This document shows positions 1-12,183 of a DNA stretch of 64,000 bases, one piece after another. Source of the DNA: Persicaria tinctoria (Eukaryota > Streptophyta > Magnoliopsida > Caryophyllales > Polygonaceae). The translations under genes were made by a program, and so were the position numbers. The stretch lies in assembly GCA_037127255.1 (NCBI GenBank), contig JBANSL010000012.1:40291115-40355114 (forward strand), given 5' to 3'. The number at the start of each line of letters is the position of its first letter. Positions within the stretch are counted from its first letter, which is position 1. The notes under the pieces were generated by a model, which saw nothing but the letters and a program-made list of their open reading frames with translations, did no database searches and was not told where the DNA came from.

Positions 1-1
1 C

Positions 2-1975
2 CATCCTGAATTGTATGGCCTAATCACAGCGAAAACAGGAATTATGTGTGAAACTGTGTATTCAGAATTCATGGAACTCGTTTCAATGTATGCGGGGCCT
101 GAAGAGAAACTACGAGCCAATCTATTGGTGAAGTATATTAGGTACATTTTTTACTTGTATTTCTTTCCTTGAGGTTTCTTTTTTCTTTTTGGTTTTTTTT
201 TTCTTGGTTTTGACTTTTCATCTTGTTTGCACTGCCTTGAGACAGAATCATATAGCTCAACTCTATCGTGAATCTGTGGATTTTATAAGTAACACATACG
301 CAATCTCGTCTTCTTGTACTTGGGTCATTTATATACCAACTGCTGCCTAACCCAGCACATTTTGAGTTGGCAAGTATTATTTGTTATTTTGCTCATCTTT
401 CACTTGGTTGACGAAATCCCAGTCATTAGAATTGTTTCTTGTTCCACAAGACCTTTATTTTGCTTTTTACTGCTGCTTTTAAATAGAACATATGAACTTT
501 CTATGATTCCGTTAGAATACCTACTCTATGATTTTATTACAAACCCAAAGTCTACTATTTATAGTTATTGTCGTTATTTTTCCATTTTATACTTAGTCCC
601 TTTAGGTTCCTACTCTCCTAATTGGCACCTTAGTTATCCATGAGGACCTTTCTCTCTTAATCCTTGCCGCCTCCGTGACTGCCGGAGGATGAGCATTTGA
701 TGTTTAATCCTTGGGTGGTGTCCATCGATTCCTTTTCAGTTTGGTTTCTCTGTGTTTGTTTTGGCTTTTCGTGCCTATTTGCCCTTCCTTCCTACATATG
801 TCATGCTTTCATGTTCGTGGTTCTCTTTTGCTCTCCTTTCTTTACCCTTTATCAAAGTCCGACTCGGACCGATGACTGGGGGTCGTGTGCACGGACGCGC
901 ACATGCGCTAGTAGCTTAGCGCACAAGCCGAATGAGGTTCCATTCTAAAACCAATTGGCAATAGAAGCAGTAGCCCACCGACTCATGTACTAGGGCTTGT
1001 TATGTTCAACTTTCGACGTGTGACACTTTTGGTCTATTTCACATCTCTCAACACCCCTTTCCGTTGATTACCCAGGGTTCTATCAGAAACATCCTCTCAA
1101 CCAATTTGGGGTAAGGGTGCGTACATCTAGACCCTCAAACCCTACTTTATCGCAAAATATACTAGGATGATTGTTGTTATTGCCTAATTTGTAGGCAAGC
1201 ACTTTCTCATTTTATCCATGTTCTCTCCTATTTATTGTTGTGGATTTTATTTGTCAAGTCTTTTAATTAGGATCAAGAGTTAGTTATTTGGTTTCTAATA
1301 TTAACAAGAGCCAACCAAAATATTATATTCATTCACATGTCATGTGAAATTAAACTACAGATTATAAATTTCCTTAAATTGTTCAAGTGAGATGGTTTCT
1401 CTCTTTTCTAATCCCTTTATTTCTGGCTCAGTTCCTAATAGATGTCTTGTGCTAAAGATGAAAACATAGATCTTCCTAGATAGGTTGAGTCTCTAAGTTG
1501 ATTCAGTCTACTATTCTATATGACCAGCATGCACTCGGATAAAGCTTCACTTTTTGGATTCTCTGTGTTGATGATTCCCACAATTGTAAAAACCATTAAA
1601 GCCATGTTGAGCAATCATAAAAATATGCTTTTGATATGTTGCTAGATAGTATACTGAGTAATGACTTTGTTAATCTGCAATTTTCATTTTGCTTATGGTG
1701 GTTGTCATTCTTGAATTGCTTAATGTTGTTGCCACATTATTGCATACAGGGTTGTGCCTGATAATCCTTCAACGCGACTGATGAGTCTTCCAAGCACCCG
1801 AAAGTTGGATCCAAAGAACAAGATTGTTTTTGGCACTGGAGATTCCTGGGATTCTCCAACTTTGACTGCAAATCAGGGGTTTGTTAGAGCTGTTTCACAG
1901 ACAGGAATGTCTTTGTTTACAGTTGGACTTAGATCTCGTGCTTTAGTAGGATTGCATAACTTTGAAATGAAATGA
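2..1975 (+). CDS. 3' end of an unrecognised plant gene (two exons)
   Basis: Two exons join cleanly. The first runs from the window edge to 141 and ends in a GT donor (GTACAT). The second starts at 1750 after TTGCATACAG and reads to TGA at 1973-1975. The intron is phase 2 (AG|G, an Arg codon). The joined frame gives 46 residues upstream and about 75 downstream, including the segments AGPEEKLRANLLVKYI and KLDPKNKIVFGTGD. The composition is that of a conserved soluble protein, with no signal peptide or membrane segment in the visible part. I do not recognise the family and assign no function. The gene begins outside the window. The intron (142-1749) shows no other coding exon, though a short one could be missed. 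The last residues after FVRAVSQTGMSLF may be a divergent or truncated C terminus. Confidence 0.6.
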
Positions 1976-2560
1976 TCAATGGAGAAGACTTCTACTTTGT
2001 TGAGATTAGCTTCTATTAAGCTTTCACTTGTCAGTATATGGAGAGCAAGAGTTTGGAAGAGAGTTGCAATGCTTTCCCTTGATGTAGGAGCTTGGCCTAG
2101 TGGTTGAGTTGATTAGATAAACACCCTAGGGTTCTCGGCTTCTCTCTTTGGTGGCCTCATCCTCCTATAAAGTCTGGAATGGTGTTAGCGACGCCGTCAC
2201 TACTCTTCTAGTGTCTTGTCTATGTAGGCTATCCTGAACACCACCAAGACAACAAATGCCTTGACCTCTCCTCTAATGGAGTTGCTCTCTCCCACATTTG
2301 CATCTTCGACCATTTATCACCAAGTCCACCTTTCCTACAGGGCTTCATCTTTGCCATTCTCCCATACCTGACAGCACCACCTGGCCTCGCTCACTATGTC
2401 TTCACCACAGCAACACACCCCCTCCAAATCTCCAGCTGTTTGCTCCTCGTGATCCGTACATGGATCGAGTAAAAATCTTCAACCTTCACACTCAACAAAC
2501 CCATCCTTATCCCCTCATCTCTCACCTTTACTTGCCTCTCACAATACGTGCAGTCCCATA
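1976..2560. other. Intergenic, with a tRNA-derived SINE-like head
   Basis: Positions about 2085-2160 read GGAGCTTGGCCTAGTGGTTGAG, which resembles a pol III A box of a tRNA-derived SINE, followed by a weak B-box-like GGGTTCTCGG. No clear tail or target duplication was found. The open frame at 2298-2561 is low-complexity His/Pro/Ser-rich and has no recognisable domain, so I do not call it a gene. Confidence 0.3.
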
Positions 2561-4104
2561 GATGATAGACCAATTCTCAAATAAACAAACTAGTATAAGA
2601 TGCAAGGGGTTGAATTCTAGAGCATCAATTATTTCAATTGCAATGTGTATTTATCAGTATAAAAGGAAAGATTTTTATAAATGAAAATAAAATAAAAGAA
2701 TATTAACAAAAATAAATAAATGATAGAAGAAAAGCGGTTTCACTTTTTTTTTTTCCAGCCATTCATTGAATGATAAATCACTACAAGTGATGATAATTTG
2801 CGATTTAAATAATGGAATTTTATTGATCATTGAATCATTTTCTAGTTGTTTAAATATCCAACGAGTTCAATTAATCTCCCGCACCTCTATCCAACTTTAA
2901 CACGATTAAGATTTAACAAAGAGATAGCAAACATTCCCAAGAACATAAGCATATAAATAACATCAATTAAACACGGTAGATCAATGTTTAAAGTATATGT
3001 CAAATCTCTATATAATTATACTTGAACAACGGTATTCACAATCCTATGTGTGTTACTACAAAAATAACACAAATACAAAAGTTTTAAATCCTAGTAAGAT
3101 ATCGACATCATCAAGGAAACTAATCAAGATAACACCAACAATATAAGCAATATCACACATAGAAGTTGAAGGAATAGAGGCAAAATACTTTAATTAGAAA
3201 CTCACAAATCATCAACCAAGTCTCAAAGTGTAGGCGGAAACTTAGAAAATTAGCCAAACATGATTTACTTAAACTTTCTTCTCTTCTTCGTGATTGCTCC
3301 TATGCTTGAATGATAAATTCAAACCTAAAACCCTTTATTTATAGCCCTAAAACCTGATTCTATCAGGAAAAGATGTCCTAATTAGATAGATTTTCCAAAT
3401 ACAAAAGATAGATTTTCCTTAAATAAAACTGTGGCTAGAACTCACTATTAGCGAATGGAAAACCGTTGTAGTGAACTAGTGACAGAGATGGCTCTGTGAC
3501 TATTCCACTGGAAGCTCGCTGGCAAGTGCTTGGGTCCGCTGGAGTGAGGTCGAATCCACTGCCACAAGTGGCTTCCTGCTGCCTCGGATGGGGACTCGCT
3601 GCCATGGATGATCGTTGGCGTGGCGACCTTCCGGGTCGGAACTTCCTCTTTTCTCCCTTGAACACTTTTTGGTACTGATGTCTTCATAAAAGTTGTAGGT
3701 CTTGAAAATAGCTTTTTAGTGCATATTTATACGCATCAATTGGACCAATAATGCCTTCGGAAAGTGCGTTACAATTTCAGCCCGCCGGGCGGACAACTTT
3801 TGTGACTCACTCTTGTTTTTGCTCCCTTAGACCTCGATTCCTTAATCTGTTGCTTCTTAGCTTGTTCAATTATCTTCGGGAATTCTTCCTTAAGCTCTCC
3901 CAAGTCTCGCCTTAGCCTCCCTTAGCTCCGTTCATTGTATTCTTTGCCTCGGATCTACGAATCTGCATAAAAACATCAAAATAGCATAGATTTTGAACTT
4001 TCTCACAAAACAAGTGTTAATCTAAATTAACACTAAAACATAAATATATTACAATGAAATGCACATAAACTAAACTATAATGCATATTAAAATACACATT
4101 ATCA
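2560..4104 (-). repeat. Solo-LTR-like repeat, copy 1
   Basis: This stretch aligns by eye with the solo LTRs at 7626-8873 and 55875-57664: the same ACTAGTATA..ATGCAAG segment near the left edge, the same AACACGGT..AAGATTTAACAAAGAGATAGCAAA block, the same TTTGCCTCGGATCTACGAATCT block, and a terminus of ..ATTATCA at 4101-4104. Read on the minus strand it starts TGATAA, and it has a TATAAATA-type promoter near 3335-3347. The left edge is diverged and I could not find a matching target duplication for AACTC at 4105-4109, so the left boundary is approximate. There is no internal retrotransposon coding region. Confidence 0.6.
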
Positions 4105-4168
4105 AACTCATACTTAACCTTTGACTTGTGCTCAAGCAATGTAAAATCAAGAGCAAAACCAACATCCC

Positions 4169-4172
<4 letters not shown>

Positions 4173-4259
<87 letters not shown>
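4173..4259. repeat. (AT)n microsatellite
   Basis: About 43 uninterrupted AT units. Four overlapping frames of alternating Tyr-Ile arise from it and are artefacts. Confidence 0.97.
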
Positions 4260-4262
<3 letters not shown>

Positions 4263-5504
4263 AATCCTCAAGCACTAACATTGTCAAAAACAACATCAAA
4301 GTGCAGGAGCCATGGACATGAAAGTTAATTAACTTCCTAACAAGTATATAAGGGATTGAAAATAAAAGGCACATCTATTCCTTATCCAACCTCATTGGGA
4401 TATTTTGTTTACTCTCAACTCTCATGTGTTAGGCTTTATATATAGATCAAGTATATATCAAACTCTCAACTCAATCTAAATGGAAAAAGCTATATAGAAA
4501 TTGGAGACCATATCATCAATTTTCCACCGTGGGTGCCATTATTTGCAAGTAACATCAAGTGTTCTTTTAATATCGGGTTGTAATGGGGCTCGGTAAGGAT
4601 TTAACAGAGGAAACTATTTAGGCTTGTGGTGCTAAAAATCCTAGAAAAAGGATTACTAAGAACAACTAAAAGAACATTAAAAATCAAATACTTCCAAAAC
4701 CAAAATAACTCAAACTTTTGCTCTTCAAACAACTCGTCAAAAGCACTTACTCTCAACCATCATGCATACACATATTTTTTTTCCTACTCTCATATATAAA
4801 ATAAACTAAAAGACTCTTTATTTCACTTTTTTTTTCTCTTTTTTTTTTCACTTTTTTAATTATTTTTTAAGAGCCAAATAATACAATTAGCATAATGTGA
4901 GGAATAAATCACCAAAAGAACATGCGAAGTGTAAAACTATCAATACACAACAAGCATGCAACAAACAAGGGTATCATAGGATGAGAAGAAACATGCAATC
5001 ATGTGCTATACAACTTAAGCATGTTATTATTCATATAAAACATCATATAATAGTGTCGAAAAATAACAAAAAAGTAGATCAATAGTACGTAACTAATCTA
5101 AGCAGTCACAAGATCATAAGGTCATATAACAAAAATATACAAGAAAGATAGATATACTACGTACCACAAATCTATTATAAAATTGGTAACATTGTAATAT
5201 AAACGGGTACGTATTAAATCACATAACCCTATCCTTGAAGGGATAAACCCTAAATGATACTAATAACATATAACAAGGCACAAGCACATAAAAATGGAAT
5301 GTGACAAGTTGACATGGTAATGCACAAATTCATACTCAGTCAAAACAATAATTAATATTACAAAAAAAAAAAAAAAAACTTGTAACAGAAGGGGAAGTAG
5401 ACCTAAGACAATGATGACCAAACATAGATACATAGAGAATAACCACATAAGTGCATACCAACGACGAGACGAATAGAACAAGTATTCAATTGGAATAACA
5501 TGTC
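4260..5504. other. Non-coding AT-rich stretch
   Basis: I see no gene here. The sequence is A-rich with short homopolymers (T-runs near 4826-4860, an A-run near 5361-5378) and no recognisable ORF, TIR or LTR end. Confidence 0.5.
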
Positions 5505-6477
5505 AAGTCGAAGCTTGATTACTCTCTGTTCATTAAGAGAATAAATGGTCATATCACAATTGCATCTATATATGTTGATGGCCTTCTAGTAGCTGAGTCC
5601 GATTCCGTTGAAATCAAGGCCCTGAATTGAAAGTGTATCTCGACCACCATTTTAGCATCAAAGACTTGGGTCTTCTGCATTACTTCCTGGGTCTAGAGGT
5701 TACTTACACTCTAATGGTGTCCATCTTTCTCAGAACAAATTCAACAAGGAAGTCATTCAGAAAGCTCGCCTTGATGAGATCCGTTCTGTTTGTACTCCCC
5801 TCCCTCAGAATTGTCATCTTCATCCTTTTGCTGGTGATTTGATAGAGGATCCTTCCTATTACATGAAGATGGTTTGGGAAGCAAACTTCCTCGCAAACAC
5901 ACGTCCAAATATCTCCTTTGTTGTGCAAGCATTAAGCCAGTTTATGTGGTCTCCTCGCACCACTCATCTTGATGCTCTTCATCATACAAACCGGTATCTT
6001 GCTAGCAAATTGCAACATGGGATTGTTCTTAAAGGATTTGATACTCCTCGCATCACAGCCTATACAAACTTAGACAGGGCGGCTTGCCCTTATACTCGAA
6101 AATTTGTCACTGGTTTCATTGTTCTTCTAAATTACTCTCTGGTTAGTTGGAAGTCCAAGAAACAAGGGGTCGTCCCCAGAAGCTCTTCCGAGGCCGAGTA
6201 CAGAGCCATGGTCCAAAGTGCAGCTAAGGTCACATGGATTGTTCGTCTCTTAGAAGAGTTATCAGCAACGCCAATGAAACCAATCACACTCTTTTGTTAC
6301 AATCAATCCGTCACTTAGATTGCCAGGAACCCAATCTTTCATGAACAGACCAAGCATATCGAAATAGACTGCCATTTCACTCGTGAGAAAGTTATGGAGG
6401 GTCTCATTGATCTCTGTCATGTCCCTACTGATTCTCAATTGGCAAACGTCCTCACCAAAATATTGTCTTCTCACTAG
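5505..6477 (+). pseudogene. Decayed Ty1/copia pol, RT end to RNase H
   Basis: Three frames together spell the C-terminal part of a copia polyprotein. Positions 5555-5600 give IYVDGLLVAESDS, the reverse transcriptase YVDD box with the second Asp changed to Gly. About 5627-5705 gives FSIKDLGLLHYFLGLEV. Positions 5839-6318 give the RT-to-RNase H linker and RNase H (SWKSKKQGVVPRSSSEAEYRAM). After a TAG at 6316-6318 the same frame continues with the conserved TKHIEIDCHFTREKV segment and ends near 6477. Gag, protease and integrase are absent, so this is a 5'-truncated, frameshifted relic with no coding capacity. Confidence 0.88.
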
Positions 6478-6539
6478 TAGAATGAACTTTTCTCCAAACT
6501 TGGGTTGTCCACACACCAAGTTTGAGGGGAAGGGAGGGT

Positions 6540-6695
6540 TGAGTTATGGTTTAGTTGAGGTCACACACGAAGCTGTGGACTGCAGTTGTATGTGATTAAT
6601 TCCCTCATAACTGACCTTGACAATTGTATAAATAGGGAGGCAATGCTGTAACAAACTCACTTTTACACCATCAATAAAAAAACTCCCTCTTCTCA
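6540..6695 (+). repeat. 3' LTR of the decayed copia element
   Basis: A polypurine tract (GAGGGGAAGGGAGGG, about 6524-6538) directly follows the pol relic. The LTR opens TGAGTTATGG and closes CTTCTCA with short inverted ends. It contains TATAAATAGGGAGGC at about 6630, a typical copia LTR promoter. No 5' LTR remains. Confidence 0.7.
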
Positions 6696-6697
6696 AT

Positions 6698-7625
6698 TTT
6701 TTTTTTTGATCAGGTAATAATTCGATGGCCAGACAGACCTGGCTCATCGAGAGGCCGACAGAGTCGGCGACGGCGAACCGTCAAACATATAATCATAATA
6801 ATAAATAGGTGCAACACAAAGACGGCAAACAAACAGTCACTAGGAGCACAAACGAGCCTAATCCATAAGAGCTGAGGACAGCGAAGACAGAACGGAGTCA
6901 AGCGCAATCCAGAGATAACACCGCTAGCCAACGGTACATCAGGAGTCCCTCCTGTCGGCGATGAAGACGAACCTCCAAGGAAATTTCCGGAATACGAAGT
7001 CGCCATGATACACATCGTCACGCCCCCAGCCAGACCCGACACCGGACGCACGAGCCCCAACTCAGATCAGATCCGCCAAGAACCACCAGAACAACTACCG
7101 TGAACCACCCTCGTAGAGAACGCACCTGCAAGCCCTTACGGGAAATTTGACACGACCTTTTCGGGATTTGGACAACCCTTTCGAGTGGGTTTACACTTCT
7201 TTTTCTTTTCTTTTTTTCCTTTTTTTTTCCTCACTTTTTTTTTCTTTTTTTTTTATGCCTCTCCTTGACCTTGGCGTGCAAGGCAAATGAAATCCTTGCA
7301 CGCCAAGACAGCCGCTCTGAACGGGAAGGGATTGCACGCAAACAACGGTGGCTTGCACGACAAGGAGACCGGAGCAGGGACGGCATCGACCGGCAAAGAC
7401 GCCAGCCGGAGCTAGACCGAGCACATAAGAGACGAGGCAAAGGGATGCGGATAATTGAAACCGAGGTTAGCCGGTGATAGAGGGAGGAGCAACTCCACAC
7501 CAGAGGGAGTCGAACAACCAAATCTGGGAAAGGGGAGATGGCCGGAAGATGGAGAATCGGAAAAGGGATCCATGGTTAGAGCCGACGGCGCGAGAAGTGA
7601 TTGGAGGATGAGTGACAGGGGGGAG
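6698..7625 (-). repeat. GC-rich oligo(T)-ended repeat, family A copy 1 (first part)
   Basis: The repeat opens with T11 then GATCAGGTAATAATTCG, a CGAGAGGCCGACAGAGTCGGCGACG-like block, and later CCTTACGGG/TTCGGGATTTGG. The same order recurs at 9423 and at 18893 plus 25177. The oligo(T) end suggests a poly(A)-tailed retroposon on the minus strand. It has no RT ORF. Overlapping frames in the GC-rich part have no domain. It resumes after the inserted solo LTR at 8874. Confidence 0.55.
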
Positions 7626-8878
7626 TGACAAGAGGAAAACCTGTCGTTGTTCTTGCCAAAGAATACTCAAACTCACTAACTAGTATAGCGTGCAAGTAAG
7701 AGATCGATCCACAGGGAAATCTATCAAATTCAAGTCTAATTATAATTGCTAAGAGAGAAAAGGAGGAGTTTTTAGTGTGAAAAGATCTGCCTTTTAGCAA
7801 AGCAGAAGCAAGCAAACAAAATAAATTGATTGTAAAATTCAGTTGAGGGAAATAGGTTCACCTACAATTTATCACTTCGATTGATGAATTCGATCATTGT
7901 TTCAGCCTCTAGTTCTTGTCTTTTCGTATCAATGTCGTTGTCCAGATCTTAGGTAAATTACTAGTCCTACGAGTCCTAGCAACCCTTATCTCTAAATAAC
8001 CCTAACACGGTTAAGATTCAACCTAGAGATAGCATTAAGATTATGAATTAACCAAGGTACACATAATATCAAGCTACGAGTCAATATTCAACATGTATTC
8101 AACTTCCTACACATCCAATTAGTCCTACGAGTCCTAAAGGGATATGATTGCCACTTGGGTTAAGGTTCGCTACGAGGAATCTACAAAACCCTAGCAATTG
8201 AATGAATCTACTCTAACTAGTCGGCCAGGCCAGAGAGAATAAAACACATTCAAGCAATTAAGCACAAGGAAGTCAAAACATTGCAATAGGAATAAGAACT
8301 AGATTAAGAAACTCACAATTCAACAATCAAAGATCCAAATTGTAGGCGAAACCTCGAGAGTTTAGTTGCTCATGCTCAACGGCGCTCTCAACAATGGTGT
8401 AAAGTGCATCCGGTCAATGAACGAAATAACTAGAAAAGCCTTAAATAGTCTAGAGAAATTCGGCCCAAAACAACATAATAAAACCCTAAGTAAAATCCGA
8501 AATTGATGATCAGCTACTGCACGGGCCGCGGGGCGGCCAGGCCAGGCCGCGGGGCGGCCGGCGATCAGCGAAGTTCCTCGTTTCTTCCTTCGAGCCGCGG
8601 GGCGGCCAGCAATGTCGCGGGGCGGCCTGCGATTCTTCCGAGCTTCCTCCTCTTCGTCTCCAGCAGCTCCTAAGTCCTTCTGTAACTTGTTTCCGCTCTT
8701 TTCAATATCATTTCACCTCCAATCTACTTTCCTGAAATAAACCATAAAATCATGTAGATTCCGCCTCTTCTAACTCAACCAGTGAAAATGCAAATTCAAC
8801 TAAATAAATGCAATATTCACACCTAAATAATGTTAAATGCACTCTATTATGCAACACTAAATATGCTCTATCAGGGAG
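7621..8878 (-). mobile_element. Solo LTR copy 2 with GGGAG target duplication
   Basis: The LTR spans 7626-8873 and starts TGACAAGAGG and ends GCTCTATCA on the plus strand, so it is TG...CA in either orientation. It is bracketed by GGGAG at 7621-7625 and 8874-8878. On the minus strand it begins TGATAGAGC like its relatives. No gag or pol is present, so it is a solo LTR left by recombination. It interrupts family A copy 1. Its U3-like part (8521-8640) carries four CGCGGGGCGGCC units. Confidence 0.88.
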
Positions 8879-9145
8879 GTTGGACAATAACTGCATAGGC
8901 GAGACGGGGCGACGGGGAAGCCGAGGTCACCGGAGGAGGAATCCGGCAAGGCCGATGACCGGAAAAGCCAACGACGCCCAGCCATGGAACACAAGGGAAG
9001 GTGAAACAGGGGAGATTGATCCCAAAATAGAGGTTGGAGAAACTAATTTTCCCAAATTCAGATTGAAATAGAATGAGAAGTCCAAAGGGGTTTCCCCAAA
9101 AACTGGATACACAAAAAACTAGATTCTAAAAAAAAAGGGGGAGAG
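8879..9145 (-). repeat. Family A copy 1 (continuation)
   Basis: The GC-rich sequence resumes immediately after the solo LTR and fades out in an A-rich, purine-rich stretch near 9130-9150. No protein similarity was seen. Confidence 0.45.
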
Positions 9146-9422
9146 AGAAAAACGTCAACATTAATTTATTTCATTTGCGCTCGGTGTCTCGATAAAGCTC
9201 TGCACTTGAGCTTCTCCTTCATTTTGTTGCTCTAATTTCTCCGATCACGACAAACTTTGTCATAAAACAATGTTAAAAAAATTTAAAAATTATATTTAAC
9301 TTATATACACTCATATTCATATGTTTATAAAATTTGATCACAACAAATTATGTTTAAAAAAATTATAGATAATGAAAATTTCAGTTATTTTAGAAAATGA
9401 TTTTTCTATTTTTCTATAACAT
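9146..9422. other. AT-rich spacer
   Basis: Unremarkable AT-rich DNA between two family A copies. I see nothing in it. Confidence 0.5.
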
Positions 9423-10366
9423 AATTTTTTTTATTAAGTAAAAAATTCGACACACCGGATAGACCCGGTGGATCGATAGGCCGAATAAATCGGCGACGGA
9501 CAAACCGTCAATACAAGCAAATTGCAAAGCAGCACCAAACCAGATAAAACCAAATTAGAAGATTGATGTTACAAATACAGGCTAGTACTATCAAAGAAAG
9601 AATAGAAGCAAAGTGCTACGTCTCGTCTGTCGGTTGGTAGAGGTGACGCAGAGAATCCTTGGGGAACTAAGTGGAAACCTCTTATTTGGACTCTACCGAC
9701 TGGCCTTCAGGTTTCGATCACGTGCACGATCTCTCGCATGTTGACAATTGAGAAGAACACCGCTCTTAAACTGCTAACCTCAAAGCTAAATAACCAAATA
9801 ACCAAGCAACTCGACAAACCTAGTGAATCCACGTTTTTTTTTCCCCAAACGGGCCGCTTTTGCCTTGGGCCCAAAGGAAGGCAATCGAGCCCTGGCTAGG
9901 AAGGCAAACCAAAGCCAGCAACCAGCAATCACCAACAGCCAACGCCGGACTCGCGGACGGCCAACCACCAGCAGCCAACAGAAAAGAGAAGGCACCAACA
10001 CCGGAGGAGAACACATGAGCCTAGGCGGAGACGAGGGATTGCCACACCCAGACGTAGCAACAAGGAGGCGAATGGGACATCAAGAGGGGATAAAGTAGAT
10101 ACACCAGTAGACCAAAGGTGGAGAGGAGCACCACCAACGCCGGTGAGGGCCCAGAATAGGTGGATGATCGAGGAGTGGCGGCGCCACCCCGACGGCGATG
10201 AACAACAGCGCCAAACGGAGGCCACTGTGGACACCGACGAGGACTAGGATGGAGAACGCCAATTATAGCAGAAATTGAAAGATAGTCAATCGGATTTTCG
10301 TTGGAATATTTGGGACAAATAACAAGGTTAAAATTGGGCTTTTTTTGACAAGAATTCTAAAAAGAA
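9423..10366 (-). repeat. Family A repeat, copy 2
   Basis: Starts with a T-run and AAAAAATTCGACACACCGG. It then shows the GGATCGATAGGCCGAATAAATCGGCGACGG block equivalent to the one near 6745-6775, and a GGGCCCAAAGG element near 9862 also seen in copy 3. The GC-rich half (9840-10240) throws up overlapping frames on both strands without domains. The right edge is obscured by a hAT-like insertion at 10375. Confidence 0.5.
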
Positions 10367-11290
10367 TGAATAGTCAGAGTCGACCTTAGCTATAGGCCAA
10401 CTAGGCCCAAGCCTAGGGCCCCCGAAATATATGGGGCCCCAGTGTTTAAAAAACCCTATATATATTATAAAAGAAACTCACCTACTAAACTGGAGTGTGA
10501 CAGCTATTTAAAAAGCCCACATAAAAAGCTCATATTAAACTGGAGTGTGACAGCTACACGCTCGTAAAAAAACCCATATGTACGTACCACATATCATTAA
10601 AAAAAATGAATTGAAGAACAGAAGGTGAAAACGGCGTTTTTTAAATTCTAGGGTTTAAATTGGAAGGAAAAAAAAAATCAAAATCACTAGTAAATCATGG
10701 TCGACTACTCACTCTCTTAGGTTCTTTTGCTCAATGGTAATCATTCTATAATCTTTTCTCTCTGTTTGTATTAGGTGTGGTTAGAGTTACTAGCTTACTG
10801 CTAAAAATTATAACCTTTACCGTAAAATCAAAATCACCCATCAGACCCAACTCTTCCTCTCTTTGTGTTTGCAACCATTGCATAATCAAACTTTGCTTTT
10901 GTTTTTGCTCAATTCTTTAATTGTATAGATCGATGAAACTAATTCATCCTTTGATCAATTGCTCATTTTTATTTTCGCTTAATTGGCTACTTTGATCAAT
11001 TATTCAATTATTAAAATTTGTTGTTGTGAATTGTGAATATCAATAATTAAATTCTAATTGTTTGTTAATTGAAATTTTTGCATTTAATAATGTAAGACGA
11101 GTGATTTTTCAATAAGAACATTACATATTTATATGTGATTTGATGCTTATTTGAATAATTATAATATTTTGCTTAAATGAATTTTCAAGAAAGAAAAATA
11201 AAAAATGCGACTACATTTTTCATTAAAGGGGCATAATTTTCTTATATTGCCTTAGGCCCCAAAGTTATATGGGCCAGCCCTGGGAATAGT
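10367..11290. mobile_element. hAT-like non-autonomous element with 8-bp TSD
   Basis: The ends are CAGAGTCGACC at 10375 and GGCCAGCCCTG at 11272-11282, an imperfect terminal inverted pair of the CAGGGCYGGCC type common in plant hAT elements. Subterminal GGCCC-rich blocks occur at both ends (AGGCCCAAGCCTAGGGCCCC at 10406; CCTTAGGCCCCAAAG at 11250). The flanking octamers TGAATAGT and GGAATAGT match at 7 of 8. The element is about 0.9 kb and has no transposase ORF. A 21-bp piece around AAACTGGAGTGTGACAGCTA occurs twice (about 10495 and 10540). Confidence 0.75.
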
Positions 11291-12183
11291 CCATCTCTCT
11301 AGAATCAGGTGTTCCCTAAATTTTCTAAACATATGAATGTGAGTGCATGTTAAATATAATTTCTTATTTTTTTTAAATATTGTTTTATAACTAAAATAAT
11401 TTTGGGTGCACCATGGAGGACACACATATGAGGTGTAGAAGATCATTCCTCTCCTCTAATATATCTTCACAGTTTGATAATTGGTGAAGTTCTTATACGA
11501 TTCCTGTGTGGCTGTGTATTACATTATCACCACGTTCCTTTCCTGGAAAGCAACGCACGTACATGTTATTATTGCATATATACTTTGAAGCAACAAACAA
11601 TTAGCTAGCAAACATATATATGTCAAGTGCACAACTCTTTGGTAGAAGTTAAGGTATACATGGCAATGAAAAAGGATTGACATATATCTCAATTCAAGAG
11701 AAACGCTAATTAACTGAACATGCCAACAACAATTTTGAATGAATATATATAGGCAGCGCACTATATATATATATACTTCTATACAATGGATGCTCTAGGT
11801 TTAGAATTAATCGATCATCCTAGGGCAATGATGCTTCAAATCAGGTTAATATCCCATCATTCATAGCTTCCTTTCGGTCATTCATTGATTGACTATATCA
11901 TTTGTGCCTCCCGGGAGTACTTAATTAAAAGGATAGTACAGTTGGGGAAAACGTTGCAACATTATTGCATCTTAGTATCTAATAATATGTGATCGATCAG
12001 CTTCCCTGCTGCTAGATGCATACCGTGCAGCCGAATCAACCTGCAGAAGAAATTCCATTTGTTGTGTTTCATGATTACCATAGCTGTGGAAATAGGAGGA
12101 GGATGAGGATCGATACATCAAGGAGCAACTTAACTTGATGTTGAAAATCTGTCAGTGGACGGCATAGAAAGAGTGGTTGCATT
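11291..12183. other. 3' flank of the AP2-like gene
   Basis: No coding sequence is convincing here. The part adjoining 12183 should include the 3' UTR of the minus-strand AP2-like gene. A possible poly(A) signal was not assigned. Short Met-initiated frames at 11519-11761 have no recognisable domain. Confidence 0.4.

Noticed and set aside
314..948. ORFs of 109 and 83 codons in the first intron
   Set aside because: Composition is intronic and T-rich, no domains, and they lie inside the intron 142-1749.
4017..4374. Four overlapping frames with long Tyr-Ile runs
   Set aside because: Translation of the (AT)n microsatellite, not genes.
9786..10262. Several ORFs on both strands
   Set aside because: Same family A GC-rich repeat. 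The frames are not conserved between copies.
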